The notes under the pieces are model-generated. The model saw only the letters and a list, made by a program, of their open reading frames with translations, made no database searches and had not been told where the DNA came from. Made by a program: the position numbers and the translations under genes. A stretch of 64,000 nucleotides of DNA from contig CP121321.1 in NCBI GenBank assembly GCA_043585095.1, positions 992,001-1,056,000 on the forward strand, in the 5' to 3' direction. Origin of the DNA: JANQIO01 sp043585095 (GTDB lineage Bacteria > Pseudomonadota > Gammaproteobacteria > Pseudomonadales > Halieaceae). The first letter of the stretch is position 1, and each line of letters begins with the position of its first letter. This document shows positions 8,544 to 17,164 of the stretch, piece after piece.

Positions 8544-10577
8544 ATGAAGGCAAATTCACGACCAGTTCGTATGTTAAGTCGGACGGCGGCAGCCCTGGTG
8601 GCGATCTTTTTTGCAGTGTGGATGACCGCATCGGCTGAGGCGACATCCGGTGACCACATGGCGGCAGGATCCGGACACTTGATGCTGATGGGGGTCGCTG
8701 CAAGGACTGCGCTGCAGCTATCTGCGGACGCGGATATCCGCGTCACCGGTCTGGTCGCGCAGGTGCAGCTCAGGCAACGCTTCCACAATAACAGTTCAGA
8801 ATGGGTAAATGGTGAGTACCGGTTTCCTCTACCCTCGGGGGCGGCTGTGCATCGATTGCGGATGACAATCGGCGAGCGGGTTATTGAGGGGCAAGTGCAG
8901 GAAAAGGCACAGGCTCGCCAGACCTTTGAACGCGCTAAGGCCGGCGGGCGAAAAGCGGGTTTAGTGGAGCAGCGTCGCGCCAATCTCTTCAGCAATCGAA
9001 TCGCCAATATTGGACCTGACGAAACTGTCGAGATAGAGCTTCACTACACGCAGCGAGTGGATTTTCGCGACGGCGTTTTTAGCCTGCGTTTGCCAACGAC
9101 CTTGACCCGGCGGTATACGCCGGATGCTACGGGTGAGGAGGCTGTCGAGGTGTGGAATATTCAGCTTCCGAACACCGCTCCAAACGCCACTGCGCTGCAA
9201 GCTATTCGCGTAAACGCGACGATTAATATGGGGCTGCCGCTAGCGCAGGTGGAAGCGCCGTATCACTCTATCAAATTGACCAGACAGGGGTTCCACCACC
9301 ACGCGGAGCCCGCGGCGGGCGAGGTTGCCATGGACCGCGATTTCCTACTGCAGTGGCGTCCGCTGGCAGCGGCGCAGCCGCGGGCTGCCTTATTCCATGA
9401 AAGAATCGGCGCAGAGGAGTATGCGCTGCTGATGGTGGTGCCTCCCGAACAGCTCTCCAAGCGCGCCGCTATCCCGAGAGAAGTCATTTTTGTTATTGAT
9501 ACATCCGGTTCCATGGGAGGTGGCCCCATGGAGCAGGCGCGCGCCAGCTTGGCCTATGGGTTGTCGCAATTGGATGCACATGACCGCTTCAACATCATCG
9601 CCTTTTCAAATCAGGCACAGGCGCTGTTCGATGCTGTGGTACCTGCCAGCGAACATCATTTATCCCGCGCTAGAGAGTTTCTGCGACATCTACGTGCCAG
9701 TGGTGGCACGGAAATGCGCAGTGCGCTGGAAGTCGCGCTGCCCGTTCTGGACCACCAGCCAGCTTCCGAAAGCACTGCGCTGCGTCAACTTGTGTTCATC
9801 ACCGACGGTGCGGTGGGTAATGAACTGGAGCTGTTTCAGATGATCAGCCGCCGGCTGGGCGACAGTCGATTTTTTACTGTGGGCATAGGTTCAGCGCCTA
9901 ATGGCTGGTTTATGCGCAAAGCAGCAGAAGTGGGGCGTGGTGATCAGGTGTTGATAGGCGATATCACTGAAGTTCAAGCCAGAATGGAAACGCTGTTTAA
10001 ACGCTTGAGCCAGCCTCTGCTGCGTGACCTGCAGGTTGATTGGCCTGTGCCGGTAGAGACTTATCCCACTGATTTGCCTGACCTGTATCCCGGCGAGCCA
10101 CTTTGGTTGACCGCCCGCAGCGAGCAGGCCCTGGCTGGAAGCGAGGTGCAGGTGGGTGGACGCAGTAGCAACGGCGATTGGCACCAGACGCTGTTGGCTG
10201 CCCCCGCTGCCAGTGACATGGAGCAGGCGTGGAAAGGCATCGGCAGCCTGTGGGCCAAGGCGGCAATAGAAGGCCATCTTGATCGAAAGATACTGGGCGT
10301 GGCAGAAGAGGAGATTCGCGCTGCGGTGTTACCCATTGCGCTGAAACACCAGTTGCTTAGCCCCTATACGAGCTTTGTGGCCGTGGAGCAGCAACCCAGT
10401 CGGCCAGGGGCGATAAAATCCCGCGATCGTGCGGTGCCCAATCTTCGACCTCATGGTCAAAGCCCCCAGCTGCATAGCTGGCCTGGCACCGCGACGGGCC
10501 TCGAGGGTCACGCGCTTTATGGTTTTTTTGCTCTGCTGATCGCATGCGTATTCTGGCGTTTACGTTTCTCTTGCTAG
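8544..10577 (+). CDS. Marine proteobacterial sortase target protein (VIT + VWA domains)
   Basis: A 677-residue secreted protein. A signal peptide (~residues 10-33) is followed by a VIT domain (~45-175) and a VWA domain (~313-480) with an intact MIDAS start, VIFVIDTSGSMGG (Asp319, Ser321, Ser323). The C-terminus has the sorting-signal layout: WPGTATG (646-652), a short hydrophobic stretch, and a basic end RLRF. The usual motif begins with Leu-Pro; here Trp replaces Leu. Members of this family (TIGR03788 type) are usually the only sortase substrate in the genome. ATG 8544 follows a perfect AAGGAGG (8532-8538). The last 34 bp overlap the sortase gene, so substrate and enzyme are translationally linked. 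Confidence 0.94.
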   Translation: MKANSRPVRMLSRTAAALVAIFFAVWMTASAEATSGDHMAAGSGHLMLMGVAARTALQLSADADIRVTGLVAQVQLRQRFHNNSSEWVNGEYRFPLPSGAAVHRLRMTIGERVIEGQVQEKAQARQTFERAKAGGRKAGLVEQRRANLFSNRIANIGPDETVEIELHYTQRVDFRDGVFSLRLPTTLTRRYTPDATGEEAVEVWNIQLPNTAPNATALQAIRVNATINMGLPLAQVEAPYHSIKLTRQGFHHHAEPAAGEVAMDRDFLLQWRPLAAAQPRAALFHERIGAEEYALLMVVPPEQLSKRAAIPREVIFVIDTSGSMGGGPMEQARASLAYGLSQLDAHDRFNIIAFSNQAQALFDAVVPASEHHLSRAREFLRHLRASGGTEMRSALEVALPVLDHQPASESTALRQLVFITDGAVGNELELFQMISRRLGDSRFFTVGIGSAPNGWFMRKAAEVGRGDQVLIGDITEVQARMETLFKRLSQPLLRDLQVDWPVPVETYPTDLPDLYPGEPLWLTARSEQALAGSEVQVGGRSSNGDWHQTLLAAPAASDMEQAWKGIGSLWAKAAIEGHLDRKILGVAEEEIRAAVLPIALKHQLLSPYTSFVAVEQQPSRPGAIKSRDRAVPNLRPHGQSPQLHSWPGTATGLEGHALYGFFALLIACVFWRLRFSC

Positions 10578-11092
10578 CGCTTGGCCAGCTGGGCGGCGCG
10601 GGCTGGATTGCGCTGAAGGCTGCGGTCGCGCAGCAGTTGATCGCGTCTGCCTGGCGAGCACCAGGTAAGGCAAAACCGTGGCACTGGGCCGACACGTATC
10701 CGCTGGCGAAGCTGGATTTGCCAGCGCAACAAGCGTCCTTGATGGTCTTGGCGGGTGGGCAGGGGCACGCGCTGGCGTTTGGACCGGGATACGACTTGCA
10801 GTCCAGCCTCCCGGGCGAGCCTGGACGTGGGCTGATTGCCGGACATCGCGATACGCATTTTGCCGTTCTTGAAGATCTGGCGCTGGGCGACGCCCTGCGT
10901 CTCACGCTGAAGGATGGACTTCAGTATCACTACCGTGTTGAGTCGCTGCAGGTTGTCGACAGCCGGCGGCAGGCCCTGGAGCTCACTGGGAATGGCCTGG
11001 CGCTCGTCACCTGCTTCCCGTTTGATGCGATCAATGCCGGTGGACCATTGCGTTATGTGGTGCTGGCGCAGCCGGTTTCTTTAGAGGAATAA
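10544..11092 (+). CDS. Class GN sortase (transpeptidase)
   Basis: A 182-residue Gram-negative-type sortase with an N-terminal membrane anchor (residues ~4-28) and the class GN catalytic triad. His101 is in IAGHRDTHF, Cys157 in LVTCFPFD, and Arg170 in GGPLRYVVL. It should cleave the sorting signal of the VIT/VWA protein encoded just upstream and transfer it to an acceptor in the envelope. The acceptor is not known from the sequence. The start at ATG 10544 lies within the last codons of the target gene (34-bp overlap). The stop codon is 3 bp from a perfect inverted repeat that may end the transcript. Confidence 0.95.
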   Translation: MRILAFTFLLLALGQLGGAGWIALKAAVAQQLIASAWRAPGKAKPWHWADTYPLAKLDLPAQQASLMVLAGGQGHALAFGPGYDLQSSLPGEPGRGLIAGHRDTHFAVLEDLALGDALRLTLKDGLQYHYRVESLQVVDSRRQALELTGNGLALVTCFPFDAINAGGPLRYVVLAQPVSLEE

Positions 11093-11095
11093 AGG

Positions 11096-11179
11096 AAAAA
11101 TGGGGTCAGAGTAACTTTTCCTGCAGAGGCCAAGTTTGCCGAGCAATCTCACAGGAAAAGTTACTCTGACCCCATTTTT
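11096..11179. repeat. Perfect 28-bp inverted repeat with 28-bp loop (REP/MITE-like)
   Basis: The arms at 11096-11123 and 11152-11179 are exact reverse complements over all 28 bases. Each contains the core TGGGGTCAGAGTAACTTTTC, and they are separated by 28 bp. The GGGGTCAGAGTAA core is, to my recollection, a dispersed palindromic motif in many proteobacterial genomes and is often found near Y1-type (IS200-like) tyrosine transposases; I could not check this. No transposase is present here. The element lies between the sortase gene and the terminator of the convergent receptor gene. The RNA would form a very stable hairpin, so it may also serve as a transcript end. Confidence 0.85.
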
Positions 11180-11187
11180 ACAGGTAC

Positions 11188-11219
11188 AAAAAAGGGCGCC
11201 CGTTTCCACGGGCGCCCTT
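11188..11219 (-). terminator. Rho-independent terminator of the TonB receptor gene
   Basis: A 12-bp perfect stem (AAGGGCGCCCGT pairs across 11192-11203 and 11208-11219) has a 4-nt loop. Read leftward it ends in a run of six U residues, just after the stop of the leftward TonB-dependent receptor gene. Confidence 0.88.
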
Positions 11220-11241
11220 CAGGTGGAGATTGAGCTACCGG

Positions 11242-13662
11242 TTAGAAGCTATAGCTAGCTCGCACGCCCATGGTTCTGGGGCGCGCCGGACCAAAGACAT
11301 ACTGAGGGTAGGGTGAACCGTCAAAGCCCTCACCAAACGTACCGTCTTCCCAGGTCTCGTCGAACAGGTTTTCAACGTAGCCGCTGACGACCCAGGAGTC
11401 CTGGCGATAGCCCAGTACCAGGTCGGTCTGGTTGAGGAAGTTAATACGCTGCTCAGACAGGTTGGTGGGAATCCAATCTCCTCGCGTATCGTCTTCCCAG
11501 GACCAGGCCAAATTGCCAAAGACTTCGCCGCCTTTGCTACCGACCGGATAGGAACCGTTTAATACAGCAAAGGCCGTGAACTCAGGTGTAAGTGGAATGG
11601 ATTCGCCTTCGCAAGAGTCTATGGTGCCGCCTACATCCGGTGCAGCGCCGCAGAACGCTTGTACTTCTTCACCTTCAGAATCAAACCAGGAGCCACCCAC
11701 GCGCAGGGTTATGTTATCGGTGAGAGCAGCGAAGACTTCGACTTCAGTACCCCAGCCATCCAATATGCCTACGTTACCGGCGGTGGTGATAAAGCCGGGT
11801 CCATTCGGATTGGCTTCGGTGAAGAATGATTGAAGGTCTTCATACTCGTACAAGAAGGCGGTAGCGGAAAGTTGCATGCGCCCATCGAGTAAACGGCCTT
11901 TGTAGCCGATCTCATATGATGTCACGGTTTCCGGGTCGAAGTCAGCTGGGCGATCGATTCCTGCTAGCGCAGGACCTTGCGTCGCAATGCCAGTAGCCCG
12001 GTTCTCAAATCCGTAGGTATCGTAGCCGCCTGGCTTGTAACCTGTCGAAATAGAGCCAAACAGCAGCGTATTGTCGGTGGGCCGCCAATTTGCGACGACG
12101 CGATAGGTGACTTCGTCCCAGTCTTGCTTGTCAGAGAGCGCACCATCGGGTGTCGGCGATACGCCCTGAACACCGCCTGAGAACTGAGAACCGCCTAAGT
12201 CAGCGAGGCGCTCGTTGGAGTACTCTTTTTCATCCCATGAGTAACGCAGGCCGACAGCGATATCGAAGGACTCGGTAAAGTCGTAGCCGACTTCCAAATA
12301 GGCTGAATAGCCGCGGTAGGCACCAATGGTTTCGTTGGCATCGTTGATCAGGCCGTTGGTCGACGGTGTGAACTCATAGCCGTAGTAGTCCTCATAAAAG
12401 CCGGTACAACCGCGGTACGCAGGCGCGTAGTAGTAGTTCAGGTACAAATCGCAGTAGACATCTTCACTTTGCGTGTTAACAAATGTTGTCTCAATGTCTT
12501 CCTCGTAGTATGAGACGCCTGCGTACCAGTTCAGTGGGCCATCGTCATTCGAGGTCAGCCGAAGCTCTTGCTCAAAGTAATCGCCGGTTTGGAATTGCTC
12601 GTACTCAAACAGCGTAATAGGTAAACCGTCGAAGTCTTCAGCGTATTCATAATCGTGATCTTTGTAGCCAGTGACAGAGCTCAGCGTCGCCCAGCCTAAA
12701 TCGTAATCAAGCAGAAGCCCAAATGAATATACTTCTGTGTCATCTCGCGGGTCTACCTGGTTGTTGCTGTTGACGTTGCGATCATTACCCACTTCCCAGG
12801 GCACACCGCCGTTCAGGAACAAAGACGGTCCACTGCTAAAGTTCGGGCCTTCTCCGGTCACGCGGTAAACGCTGCCGAACTGATCGCGATTGTCGTATTG
12901 AAGAATCAGGTCAGCGGTGAGCTTTTCGGTTTCGTAGCGAAAGCTTACGCGCAGCGAGTCGTTGTCGTGCTCGATCAGTTCATCGCCGTCGAACAGGTTG
13001 TCTACATAGCCATCTTCTTCCGTATGGAAGGCGGCGACGCGCATGGCGAAGTTGTCAGTTAGAGGGATGTTTGCGGCACCCTCAAAGACAAACACGCCGC
13101 GTTCGCCCACGTCCAGTTCAGCGAAGCCTTCGGTGCCTTCCGTGCTGGCTTTTTCGGTGATGACGTTAAAAGCACCGCTTACCGCGTTACGCGCGAACAG
13201 GAAGCCCTGGGGGCCACGCAGGATTTCTGAGCGCTCCACGTCAAACAGACCGCCAACGCCAGAACCGGTGCGGCCTTGGTACAAGCCGTTGACGTACATG
13301 CCGATAGAAGGATCGGCGCCATTACCAAACAGGTTGGTACGAATACCGCGCACAGCCACGGTGTCGAGGAAGGAGTCTTTCGAGTTTCCGGTAATGCCTG
13401 GCGTGAAGGAGATCAGATCTTTTACATCGTTAAGGTTCAGCATGCGGCTCTCGGCGCCCGTAACCGCAGTCATGGCTACCGAGACGTCGAGTACGGATTC
13501 CGCCCGTTTAGTGGCGGTTACCACCACTTCTTCAAGCTGCTGCGCGCTCAGAGGTGCAGCGGCTGAACCCGCTAGCAGGGCCATAGATACGGCCCGAGCC
13601 ATCTTTGAACGGTTACCAATGGTTGCAGTAAATCTATCTGGCGTATTGAGAGTTCGAAACAT
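11242..13662 (-). CDS. TonB-dependent outer-membrane receptor
   Basis: An 806-residue outer-membrane receptor. The signal peptide ends about ...APLSA (residue 40). It is followed by a TonB-box-like EEVVVTATKR (~44-53), a plug domain (~58-170, with AVRGIRTNLFG and SEILRGPQGFLFARNAVSG) and a long beta-barrel ending in an aromatic residue (RASYSF). Its size, TonB-box type and lack of siderophore-specific features fit the broad group of proteobacterial receptors for complex organic substrates, but the ligand cannot be read from sequence. Start 13662 follows a GGGGAA site. The next gene upstream is a TPR-sulfotransferase on the same strand, a pairing often seen with such receptors. It has its own terminator. 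Confidence 0.93.
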   Translation of the reverse strand: MFRTLNTPDRFTATIGNRSKMARAVSMALLAGSAAAPLSAQQLEEVVVTATKRAESVLDVSVAMTAVTGAESRMLNLNDVKDLISFTPGITGNSKDSFLDTVAVRGIRTNLFGNGADPSIGMYVNGLYQGRTGSGVGGLFDVERSEILRGPQGFLFARNAVSGAFNVITEKASTEGTEGFAELDVGERGVFVFEGAANIPLTDNFAMRVAAFHTEEDGYVDNLFDGDELIEHDNDSLRVSFRYETEKLTADLILQYDNRDQFGSVYRVTGEGPNFSSGPSLFLNGGVPWEVGNDRNVNSNNQVDPRDDTEVYSFGLLLDYDLGWATLSSVTGYKDHDYEYAEDFDGLPITLFEYEQFQTGDYFEQELRLTSNDDGPLNWYAGVSYYEEDIETTFVNTQSEDVYCDLYLNYYYAPAYRGCTGFYEDYYGYEFTPSTNGLINDANETIGAYRGYSAYLEVGYDFTESFDIAVGLRYSWDEKEYSNERLADLGGSQFSGGVQGVSPTPDGALSDKQDWDEVTYRVVANWRPTDNTLLFGSISTGYKPGGYDTYGFENRATGIATQGPALAGIDRPADFDPETVTSYEIGYKGRLLDGRMQLSATAFLYEYEDLQSFFTEANPNGPGFITTAGNVGILDGWGTEVEVFAALTDNITLRVGGSWFDSEGEEVQAFCGAAPDVGGTIDSCEGESIPLTPEFTAFAVLNGSYPVGSKGGEVFGNLAWSWEDDTRGDWIPTNLSEQRINFLNQTDLVLGYRQDSWVVSGYVENLFDETWEDGTFGEGFDGSPYPQYVFGPARPRTMGVRASYSF

Positions 13663-14216
13663 GGTTTTCCCCTGATGGCTGATGTTACGTGTCGTTCTGC
13701 TAATTATTCATTGTGCTAACGTTCTGATGGTGGGGGGGCATCACTGTGTGCATTACGCACCTGCCTCCCTGTTCAAGCCCTGCTGCGGGATATTCCTGCC
13801 CTCATGCGAAGTCGCTGGGGCTTATTTTCTGGCTGCAGCTTTTAGACTTCAGCATTCTCAGCCGTTTTTTCTACTGTTACTACCTCTCAACGAGTTCTCT
13901 AATGTTGAATCGATGAGTCTGTACATATCAAGCTTTCAAGCTTGGCGATAGTGTAAATATCATTGACTGCCTTTGGCAATTCATCCGAGCGGGTAGGCTA
14001 AGCAGAAAAACTTTCTCATAACAGTCCGTAATGTATACAGGCCTAGTGCTCACTTGGATTGACGCACCATCAATGAATGCAAGCAGCTTTCTGCTAGCTG
14101 CTACAGGCCATGCTGCGGCAGCGTGACTGATAAGGATGTGGCGTTAGCCCTGTCTACCCGCACCGTGACGACCGATATAACTCGCTTTACCTGATGCTCA
14201 TAGAGGTATTCTGCAA
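13663..14216. other. 554-bp intergenic region upstream of the TonB receptor
   Basis: This AT-richer stretch must contain the receptor promoter. I found no convincing gene or hairpin. An 89-codon rightward frame (13682-13951) is Cys/His/Phe-rich without a ribosome-binding site or family resemblance, and is not called. Confidence 0.5.
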
Positions 14217-15824
14217 TCAAAGCTCCAGAGGGATGCCTTCCTGCTCAAGTGTTTCTCGCATGGGAGAAAGCTGGTTTTCATACCGACGCCAGCGCCCGAC
14301 AGAGCGCGTATGCGCTGGCTGCCTGACCTGCACCGAGCTTGCGGTGGTTACTGCGCCAGACTGCTGGTGGAAAGAGAGACAGGCGTCCTCCCAGGATAAG
14401 CCTAGAAAGTCGATGAGAGCTCTTGCGTTGGGCTCCAGGTCCGCCGCTGTGTCCTCGTAAGATATCTCGTGAAAGCGATCTCCGAAGCGATCACGCCAGG
14501 TTTGCATGAGTTTGAAGTAACGCGCATGGTGCCTGGCCATTTCGCGTTGCTCGTAGGAATGTGGATACGCGTCCGCAAAAAGCTGTTTGTAACTGGCAAA
14601 ACAGGCGTCCATTGGACTGCGCCGCACATGGACAACCTTTGCGTTGGGTAGGGCTTTAAGGATAATAGGCAGGAAGAGATAGTTGGGCGGCAGTTTATCG
14701 ACAAAACGCGGGAGGTCGCCGCGCAGCTTTGCCGTGGTAAGCAGGTAAGCTTCACCGAGTTTGGCAGGGTCCACGGATGCGCCGATATCCGCCAGTATCG
14801 GTGAGTGTGCAGTCGGCTCTTGGTAGTTTCCAAGTCGGCGCAAACAGTGACCAAACTGCCTAAGCTCACCCGCTGAATGCACCTGAGAATGCGCGACCAT
14901 AATTCTTTCTATAAGCGTGGTGCCAGTTCTCGGTTGACCGACGACAAAAATGGGCGATGCATCAGGATTACCTGTTGGGCCTTTATCCAGCCATTCACGG
15001 GTGAATGTATTCTCAAACGCCTCGTACATTTCGATTTCTCTAGCTTCATCGAAATCGAGCGTTGTCCGCCGTGCTGTCGCACCTTTTTCAAACGCCGCGA
15101 ATGCGGCCTCCCAATCCTGTAAGTCTTCCAGCTCTTTGCCCATGCCGTAGCACAAGAACGCCAGGGCGCGTGGGTTTTGAGTTTTAGCGATGAGAGTTTC
15201 CAATTGCTCTACGTGCTTTCGATCGACCGCTTTACGTAAACCCGATACCAGCCAATGCGCGTTCGCGTGTTCCGGTACTCTGTCCAGGACTTTGTTGAGT
15301 AGTGCTTCCGCCTCCTCAAGCCGGTCCAGAAAGATATGGTTGTTAGCCTGATTTATTTGGAAGGGGATACCGTTGGGTTCTTTTTCCAGCGCCCTGGCGT
15401 ACCAGCGACCGGCTTCTTCGTGCTCACCCAGCTGGCCATGTACGTTACCGATCAAGTCCAGCACAACGGGGTTTTCGTCTGCGTGCTCGACCGCATTTGC
15501 CAGCGCAGTGTCGGCTCGTCCGGCCTGACCCGCGCGCACGAACAGGTTGGACAGGTTAGCCCAGGCTGCGCCATGGGAAGGCTCCAGCTTGGTCACTGAG
15601 CCAAACGCACGGATGGCGTTGTTAGTCTGCTTTATATCCAACGCGATCAAACCCACCAGGAAATGCCCCTCAACCAGGTCCGGCTTCGCGGACAGAACTT
15701 TCTGGCAACAGGCTGAGGCCTCGTTGATCTTTCCAGCATTGAGGTAATCGAATCCCTCTCGAAGCGCATTGCGCATCCAGGGCTGTACGGGAGGTGAGGC
15801 TTTATTCATAGACGCTGATTGCAT
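14217..15824 (-). CDS. Tetratricopeptide-repeat sulfotransferase
   Basis: A 535-residue protein. The N-terminal half (residues ~20-250) is a series of TPR-like helical pairs (AWANLSNLFVRAGQAGRADT, LDLIGNVHGQLGEHEEAGRW). The C-terminal half is a PAPS-dependent sulfotransferase-like domain: the 5'-phosphosulfate loop FVVGQPRTGTTLIERI (~293-308) and the 3'-phosphate site in VVHVRRSPMDACFASYKQ (~395-415). Such fusions commonly neighbour TonB-dependent receptors in marine gammaproteobacteria and sphingomonads. The sulfate acceptor is unknown. ATG 15824 and ATG 15809 are both possible starts and neither has a strong ribosome-binding site. Confidence 0.9.
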   Translation of the reverse strand: MQSASMNKASPPVQPWMRNALREGFDYLNAGKINEASACCQKVLSAKPDLVEGHFLVGLIALDIKQTNNAIRAFGSVTKLEPSHGAAWANLSNLFVRAGQAGRADTALANAVEHADENPVVLDLIGNVHGQLGEHEEAGRWYARALEKEPNGIPFQINQANNHIFLDRLEEAEALLNKVLDRVPEHANAHWLVSGLRKAVDRKHVEQLETLIAKTQNPRALAFLCYGMGKELEDLQDWEAAFAAFEKGATARRTTLDFDEAREIEMYEAFENTFTREWLDKGPTGNPDASPIFVVGQPRTGTTLIERIMVAHSQVHSAGELRQFGHCLRRLGNYQEPTAHSPILADIGASVDPAKLGEAYLLTTAKLRGDLPRFVDKLPPNYLFLPIILKALPNAKVVHVRRSPMDACFASYKQLFADAYPHSYEQREMARHHARYFKLMQTWRDRFGDRFHEISYEDTAADLEPNARALIDFLGLSWEDACLSFHQQSGAVTTASSVQVRQPAHTRSVGRWRRYENQLSPMRETLEQEGIPLEL

Positions 15825-16053
15825 TGTGGTAGCTAATTTGCGGTCAGGTTACCGCGAAAACATGGCCGGCGTAACGCTCGCCCGGTTTAGGAATGCAAAA
15901 ACAGGAGCGGGGGCCCGGACTGCGTGCCTGCCATATTTTGCCCTGATTCATCGTACAACTGTCGCTTTGCGCACTCCGGGTTGTCGTTTTTGCTGGCTTT
16001 AATGGCAGTCATTGGCGAATTAAACGCCGCCCATTGTAAAAGGAGCTCGACCC

Positions 16054-16782
16054 ATGAAAACGACAGCCATTATGTTAAGCGGTTTGCTTGCCACCGCTGC
16101 CATCAACCCAGCCTTTGCTGGCGCCTCTATGGAGGCCTCAACAGATCCCGGGCTGGACGCTAAGAAAGCCGTTAGCTTTGTCGGCGCAACCACAGCAGGG
16201 GTGGCGCTGGCCGGGCCGCTGGGTTTGTTGGGCGGTACGCTGCTGGCAGTGTGGATGCACGACACGCTGGATACCGCAGCCAGCGCTGAGAGTAGCCAGA
16301 GATCTCTGGAGGTCACGCAAGCAGATCTCGCCGTCACGAAAACCGTTTTGCGAAGTACCGAACAGTCTTTAGCTGAAGCTCGTGCGTCTTCTGCAGAATA
16401 TGCCCAGTTGGTGCTGGATCAACTGCAGCTTGAGATGCTGTTTAAAACGGGCGCCAGTGAACTGACCAATACCGGACAAATGCGTCTCGCGGCATTGGCT
16501 CGATTTCTCAAAGCCAATCCAATGATAGCCATTCGGCTAGATGGCTACGCTGACCCACGCGGGAACGCCGACTTCAACAAAGCGCTTTCAGAGAGCCGAG
16601 TGGGCCACGTGGCGTCACTGCTGTCGGATTACGGTGTGGATACCTCTCGCATTCAACAGTACAGCCACGGTGACAGCCAGTCCGTTGCTGCGACCGGCGA
16701 CGTGGATGCATATGCCCTGGAGCGCGCAGTACGCATCGAGTTGACTCCCTCGACAAAGAGCGGAATCGCCTCTACCCAGTAG
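16054..16782 (+). CDS. pdsO: Proteobacterial sortase system OmpA-family protein PdsO
   Basis: A 242-residue protein with a signal peptide (cut near NPAFAG, ~residue 22), a glycine-rich hydrophobic stretch (ATTAGVALAGPLGLLGGTLL, ~50-70), a short helical linker, and a C-terminal OmpA peptidoglycan-binding domain (~130-235). That domain has the IRLDGYADPRGNADFNKALS and SRVGHVASLL signatures. This layout matches the OmpA-like protein of the dedicated sortase system (TIGR03789 type). It normally sits with pdsRS, target and sortase; here ~5 kb containing the TonB receptor and sulfotransferase separates it. It may tie the sorted protein to peptidoglycan, an inference from the family. AAAAGGAG at ~16037 supports ATG 16054. 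A terminator follows. Confidence 0.88.
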   Translation: MKTTAIMLSGLLATAAINPAFAGASMEASTDPGLDAKKAVSFVGATTAGVALAGPLGLLGGTLLAVWMHDTLDTAASAESSQRSLEVTQADLAVTKTVLRSTEQSLAEARASSAEYAQLVLDQLQLEMLFKTGASELTNTGQMRLAALARFLKANPMIAIRLDGYADPRGNADFNKALSESRVGHVASLLSDYGVDTSRIQQYSHGDSQSVAATGDVDAYALERAVRIELTPSTKSGIASTQ

Positions 16783-16810
16783 ACTCCCCCCTGGCGTACA
16801 GCCAGCTTCG

Positions 16811-16851
16811 CCCGGCAGTCTCCCCTCCTAACGGCTGCCGGGCATTTTTTT
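16811..16851 (+). terminator. Rho-independent terminator of pdsO
   Basis: CCCGGCAG (16811-16818) pairs with CTGCCGGG (16835-16842), followed by a T run (16845-16851), 28 bp after the pdsO stop codon. Confidence 0.85.
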
Positions 16852-16979
16852 GAAGTTCTCTGTGATCCGACTGAAAAAAGTCCTGCGTATACCCGGTTGT
16901 ATCGACACTGATACACCCCGAACGCGCCCACCCCCCGGGGCGCCAGTTTGAACCCGGCTCATTGAGCCGGGTTTTTTTT
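16852..16979 (+). ncRNA. Candidate structured small RNA ending in an intrinsic terminator
   Basis: No gene lies between the pdsO terminator and a second, equally strong terminator only ~100 bp further on. The interval holds three successive short stems: TGTATC/GATACA (16898-16915), GCGCCC/GGGCGC (16924-16943), and the terminator stem AACCCGGCTC/GAGCCGGGTT (16951-16972) with eight T residues. That is the architecture of a small regulatory RNA, but I see no convincing promoter, so it could also be a backup terminator. Confidence 0.3.
16951..16979 (+). terminator. Rho-independent terminator
   Basis: A 10-bp stem AACCCGGCTC / GAGCCGGGTT with an ATT loop, followed by eight T residues. It is not next to any coding stop; it serves either the candidate small RNA or read-through from pdsO. 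Confidence 0.8.
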
Positions 16980-17164
16980 GCCTGTCTTTTAGCAACGTTC
17001 CTTTCAGCCGTCATCCTTTCGTTTGCTGTCTTGAATTCGCCGCCCCGTGGTCAACAGGTGGCTTTGAGAATGGCGCCGCCGGTCATTCGCTTGGCGCGCA
17101 GTGCAATCCTCCTGAATCGATCATTTATCTAAGCTTCACTCCAACAAGTCAGGAGCTGAATGCT

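Noticed and set aside
13682..13951. 89-codon frame upstream of the TonB receptor
   Set aside because: Cys/His/Phe-rich, no ribosome-binding site, no family; likely chance in AT-rich DNA.
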